A stretch of 64,000 bases of DNA. Source: Membranipora membranacea. Its lineage: Eukaryota; Bryozoa; Gymnolaemata; Cheilostomatida; Membraniporidae. This document shows positions 56,500-64,000 of the stretch, one piece after another; position 1 is the stretch's first letter, and the number at the start of each line of letters is the position of its first letter. The notes beneath the pieces are model-generated. The model had not been told where the DNA came from. It did not search any database and saw only the letters and a list, made by a program, of their open reading frames with translations. Location: assembly GCA_914767715.1 (NCBI GenBank), contig OU612071.1, forward strand, positions 3,100,001-3,164,000, read 5' to 3'. The position numbers and the translations under genes were made by a program.

Positions 56500-58138
56500 T
56501 TGAGTTAAGTGATCAATGATCTGGTGATTTTTCCTCTATGTTACTTTCGATGCTGTCGCTTGGTGTTCATGATGTCTCAATAATACAACGATGGCCTATA
56601 TTCTAATAATTACACACCCTATGTGTTCTTAAAATTCCTTGAAATGTGATCCAGGTCTTTGACAAAAATATTGAACCAAAAATGGTATGTAATAATAATG
56701 TAATAATGAATTGAGACAAAACTCAAACAGACTGTGATTATTGTCCATTTGTAGAATACACAGACTATAACTTTTGTTAGGGTATAATATACCAGACACC
56801 TCAAGGGAGTCTTATCCTTTCAATAAAATTCCTGATTATCTATCTGACCATCTAAGAATCAAATGACACAAAGGATGCAAACTCAGGTTGGCGCATTATA
56901 TTCATGATGCTTTCTATGAAAATGGGTCAAATGAAAAAGTTTGAAATGTCTGCGCTTAGCGAGAGACGATCGCTTGTGAAACTATTACACTAACTGTGAA
57001 AGGAAACCTGTTAAATATTCTAGTCATTGGACTCATACAAATTTCTCTTATTCTAGTTTGCCTGCTACAACAATGAGAGCCAATACAAGGATATTTTATC
57101 ATCGCCGATGAAATACACAGAACAGATGCTCAATAAATTACAACATCCAACGCAATGGAAGGTACTATCTCTGCAAAAACAATGTAGACTATAGGCTGGA
57201 GGAGGCGCAGACCAGAAGAGGCATTACATTTATCGGCCATTAGCCATTCTTACGCTGAATATCAGATAAAAATTCCCTTAATACTGTCATTATAACTGTA
57301 CTAGAACAGACTATACTAGATAGTAGTACACCTGTGCATATAATTGTAGGCAAACTGAATACAAATAAGTAACAGATTGCTAAACTTGGTGCGACGGTTA
57401 ATTGCAGTAGTGATAGTGAAATGTATAAACTCACCATCAATATTTCTGACCTCTAATCTCTGTTCTCTCAGTAGACGCAAGAAGTCGTCAATGACCAGCC
57501 GGTTCTATAAATGCGACCGTGAACCTATCGATCCGATCTTTGCTTATAGATTGTTTGCCTCTATATTACTTCCCTCGCTGTCTCGAGGTGTGTTAATGAA
57601 TTTTCACTAATAAATCACTGGACTGTCATCTAAGCGTTACACACCTATAATGTTCTAAGAACTCATTGACATGTGATCCTGCCCTTTGACAAATTGATAC
57701 ACTAATGGCTTTTAGAACTGATGAAATGAACTGATGAAATGAGACTCGATCAGATAATGAGGATGACTATTGTTCATTATATGTAATGTGCAAAGAACTA
57801 AAAGTGCTCCATAGAAATTGAAGTTTGCTGAAGGTTTTGTTTACTGCACGGGTATAATATATCAGGCTTGCTTCCTTTCAAACTCCCTATTATCTATTAT
57901 CTGTCAATCTGACAATTTTGCTATTCAGGTTCAATGAAAGGTGAAAGGCAAATATAAACCTTCAATTATGTAACACTTGCCTTAGATACGTTCAATTGTG
58001 AAAAAAGCAAAATTATTATTATATGTGAATAGTAATCGGAAACCTTTTTAGTCACTTTGCAAGATACAAAAGTGTGTGTATCATTATGGGATACACTGAA
58101 CAGGTGCTCTAAAGCTTGCAATATCTAGACCTGTGTTA
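56500..58138. repeat. Repeat X, copy 2
   Basis: The core 56686-58138 matches copies 1 and 3 but is more diverged and retains a 50-bp stretch (about 57570-57605) absent from them. The 190 bp before it resemble the internal part around 57500-57700, so this copy shows more of the tandem structure than the others and may be closer to the source. The exon-like segment is at 57504-57435. Confidence 0.65.
57435..57504 (-). other. 70-nt exon-like segment in repeat X copy 2
   Basis: Same acceptor, length and donor as in copy 1. The peptide differs at two residues near its start (Asn-Arg-Leu-Val rather than Asn-Trp-Leu-Ile). The ORF is unbroken in all three copies. Confidence 0.4.
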
Positions 58139-58519
58139 CAACTTAGGACAGGACCATATAGAAACACTTTTTTCAAAGATCAGGTCTAGTGGAAGTTTTA
58201 ACATGCTGTTAAATTCACTAGTGCTATGAAAGGACTCATAGTGAAAACTGAAGTTACTCCATCTGCGAGTGTCAACTGTCTGCAACACTACACTGCTTTG
58301 TCTCACTTCTGTGAAACAATCTACTACTGATGACGATGCGGATGTAGGTGATATGTGTGAGAAGCTGAATATTGGCTTGCAAGATATACCGATATCAGAT
58401 ATCGTGACATTTATATCAATAAGTAATAATTCATACAGCCGTTCCAAGTGGGATAAAATCTGTTCATTAAATATTAAATTGTTTGCAGCCAGCAATTGCG
58501 TGAGATTGTGCTTAGCCAA
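58136..58519 (-). other. Open frame of 127 codons of unknown status
   Basis: A minus-strand frame between repeat X copy 2 and the transposase fragment. It has no motif I recognise, and the overlapping plus-strand frame (58269-58535) is equally open. Neither has splice support. Either could be the middle of the DNA transposon whose end lies at 58640. Confidence 0.15.
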
Positions 58520-58639
58520 TTTTATCCTTAATTAAGTTTGTCAAGTTATGTGTAGCCTATTACAAAAAATGGCTAATTCAACGCTGTCGAGTTGATATCA
58601 AAACTATCAAACTTTTTTTCCGCCCATTTAAACCCTTAA

Positions 58640-59050
58640 TTTGTGTATTTTAGCTGGGTTTGTAGTGAGAACAGCCAAACTGAAATGTTCAGACTGCATA
58701 GATGGGATAGTATGAGCTAGGACAGACTTATACAAATCATCTTCTCTGATCGGCATTAAAGACAGAGGGGGCCTGGTACACCCCCGCAAACATATATCAA
58801 AGTGCATGAGGGTAGCTGAAACCACAATGAGACATTTTATCGACCATGAGGGAGTGCTACCTAACTCATTTCAGAAGATTCTAATTTCTACTCTCACATA
58901 TATCTCTGAAATCAAAGTGAACAATTCAAATGTACTGCTCATGCTAGCTGCACTGTAAGATCCCTGACTAAAAGATATATACAAATCAGACTCTATCATA
59001 AAACAAAATCCCAACAGATCAAATCCAGTGACTTAATAAGGAGCAAACTT
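58640..59050 (+). pseudogene. P-element/THAP9-like transposase C-terminal fragment
   Basis: One plus-strand frame reads LAGFVVRTAKLKCSDC, one stop, then LIGIKDRGGLVHPRKHI and a helical stretch to LTYISEIKV; a shifted frame continues with a CTVRSLTKRYIQIRLYH-like basic segment. The Cys-x-x-Cys followed by a Lys-Asp-Arg-Gly-Gly-Leu motif is, to my knowledge, typical of the C-terminal region of P-element/THAP9-like transposases. Only this end is preserved. Confidence 0.45.
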
Positions 59051-59087
59051 AATCAATTAGTGATATTCAGTCATGTGTAGTAGAATA

Positions 59088-60345
59088 CTTTGGTTCTTTC
59101 TGCATGCCTCTCATAATTCTGCAGTTATATTCTTGTGAGTAGATGCATTATTTTCTACATTCATTGGAGGCCAAATTTTAAAATAAATTTGTCAAATGGA
59201 GAAAAAGTTATTCCAAATAAATTTAGTCAAAGCAGTTCATTTTTATCCATAATCATTGCATTTATCAGCAATTATACTGATTTATGCTCGACTGCACTGC
59301 ACCTCACAGTAACATAACGTCGCTGGGTTATTCCAATAATTAACTGTGACACATTGCTATATTATGAGCCAGTCCAGATTTCTCTATAACTTTATGGCAA
59401 ACCCCTAATGATTAAAAGAACTCTATCTCCCTTAAGTTTGCAAAGATGCCGATGCTGAATCATAGATAATTTTATCCTATTGTAAGCAGTTTTCAAGATA
59501 AGCCCAATTGAGCCCTTTTTTCCTGTGATCTGTTGGTTAAAAAGTACCTAACTGGAGAGAGGACCATTCCGAGCATAGGCTTAAATTCAACCTGCAGTTT
59601 GTATTATTCCTACTGCATGAAACTGATTCAGTGCATTCATTTCACTATCCCAGAAAACATCACGGAGGCATCCTGTCGTTCTATACACAAACTGCAGGTC
59701 ACTTAATAATTGGAAACTTGATGAATTAACTCTCTACACACACACCCATAAACCTATTATAATCTGCCTGACTGAGTCTTGGATTGATGATATTAAAGAA
59801 CAATCTGAAAACATTAATGCATTAAATAGCTATTTCGGCAACTGTAAAAATTGCATTGGTGGAGGAGTTGCTATCTTCATCAATCAGAGCGTTACAACCA
59901 AAGTTATAGCCTCTCACTCAACCAAAACTGTGTTAGCACTCGGGGTCTTAACAAGTGTAGGACATCATAGGCCATACATTGTATGCAGCTTTTATAATCC
60001 CCCTGGTGCAGACCAGGAGACAACACTAGAATATATCCAATCAACCATCCTCAAACTATCCAGACGACATGCGAACGCACAACTCCTAATATGTGGTGAT
60101 TTCAACAGACTGCCAATAGATGAACTCGCTACTCAATTTGGACTTTCAAATGTAGTTAATTCTAACACTCGTGGAGATGCCATCATGCTAGATGTTATTC
60201 TGACTGAAATACCATGATACAAATACTGTGACGAACTGGCCCCGATTGCAAACAATGACCACTGTTGCATCGTGCTGCGGGGAGAGGGGAATCTACCAAG
60301 CTGCTATGTCAAAAGACAAAAGAGGCTTGTCATCCAACCGCACAA
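59088..60345 (+). mobile_element. CR1/L2-like element Y, copy 2, truncated
   Basis: Colinear with 51448-52720 at high identity, including the non-coding lead and the endonuclease region (59930-60217: LICGDFNRLPIDELATQFGL). It ends abruptly at about 60345, where repeat X copy 3 begins. It differs from copy 1 by scattered substitutions and by the position of the stop after the endonuclease motif. Confidence 0.7.
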
Positions 60346-61842
60346 AATATTGATCCAAAAATTGTATGTAATAATAATGTAATAATGAATTGAGACAAAA
60401 CTCAAACAGACTGTGATTATTGTCCATTAGAAGATTACAAAGACTATAACTTTTGTTAGGGTGTAATATACCAGGCACCTCAAGTGAGTCTTATCCTTTC
60501 AATAAAATTCCTGATTATCTATCTGTCCATCTGAGAATCAAATGACACAAAAGATGCAAACTCAGGTTGGCGCTTTATATTCATGATGCTTTCTATGAAA
60601 ATGGGTCAAATGAAAAAATTTGAAATGTCTGCGCTTAGCGAGAGACGATCGCTTGTGAAACTATTACACAAACTGTAAAAGGAAACCTGTTAAATATTCT
60701 AGTCATTGGACTCATACAAAGTTTGTTTATTCTATTTTGCCTGCTACAACAATGAGAGCCAATACAAGGATATTTCATCATCTCCGATGAAATACACAGA
60801 CCAGATGCTCAATAAATTACAACATCCAACGCAATGGAATGTACTATCTCTGCAAAAATAATGTAGACTATAGGCTGGAAGAGGCGGAGACAAGAAGAGG
60901 CATTACATTTATTGGCCATTAGCCATTCTTACGCTAAATATCGGATAAAAATTCCCTTAATACTGTCATTATAACTGTACTAGAACAGACTATACTAGAT
61001 AGTAGCACACCTGTGCATATAACTGTAGGCAAACTGAATACAAATAAGTAACAGATTGCTAAACTTGGTGCGACAGTTAAGTGCAGTAGTGATACTGAAA
61101 TGTATGAAGGATAAACTCACCATCAATATTTCTGACCTCTAATCTCTGTTCTCTCAGTAGTCGCAAGAAATCATCGATGATCAGCCAGTTCTATAAATGC
61201 CACCGTGAACCTATCGATCCGATCTTTGCTTACAGATTGTTTGCCTCTATATAAATCACTGGACTGTCATCTAAGCGTTACACACCTATAATGTTCTAAG
61301 GACTTATTGACATGTGATCCTGCCCTTTGACAAATTGATACACTAATGGGTTTTAGAACTGAAGAAATGAACTTATTAAATGAGACTCAATCAGATAATG
61401 ACGATGACTATTGTTCATTATATGTAATGTGCAAAGAACTTAATGTGCTCCATAGAAATTGAAGTTTGCTGAAGGTTTTGTTTACTGCACGGGTATAATA
61501 TATCAGGCTTGCTTCCTTTCAAACTCCTTATTATCTATTATCTGTCAATCTGACATTTTTGCTATTCAGGTTCAATGAAAGGTGAAAGGCAAATATAAAC
61601 CTTCAATTATATAACACTTGCCTTAGATACGTTCAGGTGTGAAAAAAGCAAAATTATTTTAATATGTGAACGGTAATCGGAAACCTTTTTAGTCACTTTG
61701 CAAGATACAAAAGTGTATTTATCATTATGAGATACACTGAACAGGTGCTCTAAAGCTTAAAATATCTAGTCCTGCTTTATACATGATGATTGAGTTTTGC
61801 GCTAACAGGAGAAATGAGAAAGGAAGTGAGATTTTATCTATA
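60346..61842. repeat. Repeat X, copy 3
   Basis: Almost identical to copy 1 over its length and sharing the same 3' end point (GAGATTTTATCTATA). Its 5' side includes AATATTGATCCAAAAATTG, which resembles the sequence before copy 2 rather than copy 1. The exon-like segment is at 61190-61121. Confidence 0.75.
61121..61190 (-). other. 70-nt exon-like segment in repeat X copy 3
   Basis: Same splice signals and an identical predicted peptide to copy 1, with one silent change (ATC for ATT). Confidence 0.4.
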
Positions 61843-64000
61843 GGTTAGTTTTCGAGTGCTTATTTGGAAAGTGAAACGACTCGAAAGAGTTTATTGTCTG
61901 AAAATTTGGCCTTTGCTCTGAGGGCTAGTTTATATAGGGCAAACCCACTCTGCTTGCAGGATAGCCTTGAGACATAGTCTATCTCTGCAGCACAGCAGTG
62001 GCAAGGCACCTCCCAGGGTTCAAGGTTATGAGATATCAAAACCAGTGTTCCAATTAAGCCCAAATATTTCCAAATATGGGTTTCCATTGTTTTCCAAATT
62101 TTGGTACTCAGACTAGGTGAATTAGTTCAAGCCCTATGCTGCAGAGACGAACGTGTGCCTCAACAGTTCGCACAGGCGCAGACTGGGGAAAACTTTGGAC
62201 AACTTTTGAGAGTAGTCTTTTCTTATCATATTTTCTGAGCAAATTTTAGAAAGGTATCCAATTTTTTCAAATGAAAGTTTGTGTTCTCTCTTTCTCAAAT
62301 AAGGGTTGACAAATGAGAAAATCAAGTAAAGAAGAATAAACTGTAATTTTTTGCAAAAACACCAGAGTTTTCTAAAACCGTTGCGTGAGTAGACAACTAT
62401 TCAAATAGAACCATTGACACTGTTACCACTTCCAAAATAAAACTTCTTAGTGTAAACTCACATCAACTGATGACCTGTACTTTCATTGGTCTGTCGTTAG
62501 CTCTCTCTTTCAATCCGGTCTGGAATGTCAGATGAGAGCCATCACGTTGGCTTTGTTTTTATCACAACCAAGGAAAAGAGAACATTCTACGTCCATTATA
62601 AACCGAAACCAATAGAGAATGACAGCCGTGGGAGGGAATGTTATATCTAGCTTCATTCGTCATGATAATAACATTTTTTCTTATCTCAATGATTAACAAG
62701 ATAGCTGGGGTTCCCTTATAGGAGGGGGGGGGCGACTAGTACGCCATTTCTTGGTTAACCCCCAATAAGTTAGAAATAAACGTTTAAGTAAGTACAGTAA
62801 GTTGCTGGAGAAAGGCAGGGCAAAAACTTTATGGGAGGAAATTCGGCCTTGATACTTTAGAAAAGGCGGAAAATTTAGCACCAACCACACATGCACCCAA
62901 ATCACCTTTCACACACTGAGAAATATAGTAACATAAAGTAGTATTTTAGGACGGGAGGGTTGAAATAGTGAAAAGACAACTTGTCACTTCAGTTGTCTAG
63001 AATGAATGGGATGAGAAAACCCGGCGAACTGACGAGATAAGTAAATTAGCATAACTCGCTATAAGGTGCGCCGCGGTACAGGATAATGCTTAAGGTAAGA
63101 TAAGGTAAGTACAAAATATGAGGCTCAGAGGCCAGATTAAAGCTAGTAAATTTTACCAGTTATAATACAGTTCTGTGCTATTAACTAACTGAGCCTTGTC
63201 ACATTGCTCAAGAAAAAATGAGTTCTTTAGGTGTAAAAAACTCTGTATATAATTTAATTTAAATTTAGCCTCTCTTGCCAAGCTTTGTTGTCTCCCCCTC
63301 CCCCCCCCACCTTAAAAACAAAGGTTGTCAAGAGAGGCTTATGAAGCCTCAGACAATTTCTCATATTACATCACATTGTATCACAGACCTGTAAATCTCC
63401 AGGGTATAATTTAAAATTTCTCCAAGTGGTAGTGATATGCGCAGTGATGCATTTATCACATTGTTTCACGGTCCTTAAGAGATCCAGCAAACTTCAGACA
63501 TGACACTGACTGGTGTATATATAAATCTCTGCCTCAGATAAGGGCTTTTATTCTGTGACTGATTCACCCAGGCTCGTATGGGAACGTCCATTTTGTTTTT
63601 ATATTTTGTAATACAGATTGTCTTTAATTATAATTATATGCCACATGATTATTGCATAATTTTGTATATTTACAGCTGAACACAATCTTCTCAGAGAAGA
63701 ACTCCCCCATTGCATTTCCTACTCCTGTTGATTTTATGAAAATGTGGGGTAGAGAAGAAAAGGTGCACACTGCCTAAGAGGATGAGGGACTCCATCATCA
63801 GGTAAACTCTGCCATGTTAGACTTCTGTGCAGGTCCTTCTATGTTGGATTTGGAGGAGATATATCTGTCTGCTTAGGGCAGATATTGCAAAGTCATATCA
63901 GGATATAAATTTGGACTTATTATCCTGATGTGAATAATTATGGTACATTAGATTGGATAATGTTTAGTTTGTGATAGAATTAGCAAAATATCTTTAGAGA
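61843..64000. other. Right end of window, no gene recognised
   Basis: AT-rich DNA with a G-run near 62725-62733 and a C-run near 63300-63308. The minus-strand ORF at 62087-61860 has no family motif or splice context. Confidence 0.3.

Overview
The window looks like AT-rich nuclear DNA of a multicellular animal. Coding is split into short exons with GT/AG introns of roughly 160-450 bp, and the rest is crowded with animal-type transposable elements (RTE-like and CR1/L2-like non-LTR elements, BEL/Pao, PIF/Harbinger, tRNA-derived SINE heads, foldback/MITE elements). Nothing bacterial is organised here: no operons, no ribosome binding sites. A marine invertebrate fits, and a sponge or other early-branching animal is my best guess. 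That species-level guess is weak and rests on general resemblance only.

Host genes. The clearest gene runs on the minus strand from 24171 to 19562. It has four phase-consistent exons: 23518-24171 (five 39-residue ankyrin units), 23211-23360 (short helical/TPR-like exon), 20174-22964 (TPR-like lead-in, a GlnD/DUF294-type nucleotidyltransferase core with the glycine-serine loop and an Asp-x-Glu pair, a long helical region, then TPRs), and 19562-19722 (a short tail ending in one hydrophobic segment). The inferred 1251-residue protein is an ankyrin-TPR-nucleotidyltransferase-TPR protein with a possible C-terminal membrane anchor. A paralogue lies at 1098-1 and runs off the left edge; it has the same exon structure but only three ankyrin units. 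A second host gene (46760-45411, minus) has two exons and encodes a 193-residue RING-finger protein with an unrecognised C-terminal domain. Three short exon-like segments at 32914-33482 (plus) may belong to another gene.

Layout. 1-1.1 kb: paralogue 1. 1.5-5.2 kb: interspersed and foldback repeats. 5.5-7.6 kb: degraded RTE-like element. 8.0-16 kb: a SINE head, a MITE-like inverted repeat and mostly featureless DNA. 16.2-18.9 kb: the 3' flank of paralogue 2, duplicated elsewhere in two pieces (27.65-29.6 kb and 43.64-44.29 kb). 19.5-24.2 kb: paralogue 2. 24.4-26.1 kb: degraded non-LTR element. 26.6-27.6 kb: tandem and foldback satellites. 28.3-28.5 kb: MITE with an empty-site counterpart at 4.9 kb. 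30.3-30.9 kb: retroelement tail with a PD-(D/E)xK-like motif. 33.6-40.2 kb: a BEL/Pao element without its reverse-transcriptase core, bracketed by oppositely oriented 196-bp repeats. 40.2-42.9 kb: spliced, frameshifted PIF/Harbinger transposase gene. 44.3-45.4 kb: CR1/L2-like tail and a 39-bp array. 45.4-46.8 kb: RING gene. 51.4-61.8 kb: two copies of a CR1/L2-like element (Y) interleaved with three copies of a 1.45-1.48 kb repeat (X) that carries a 70-nt exon-like segment, plus a P-element/THAP9-like fragment. The right end, 61.8-64 kb, shows no recognisable gene.

The most unusual host system here is the tandem ankyrin-nucleotidyltransferase-TPR family with its local duplications. Its nucleotidyltransferase signature is intact, so it may act as a repeat-domain-regulated enzyme, but its substrate cannot be read from sequence.
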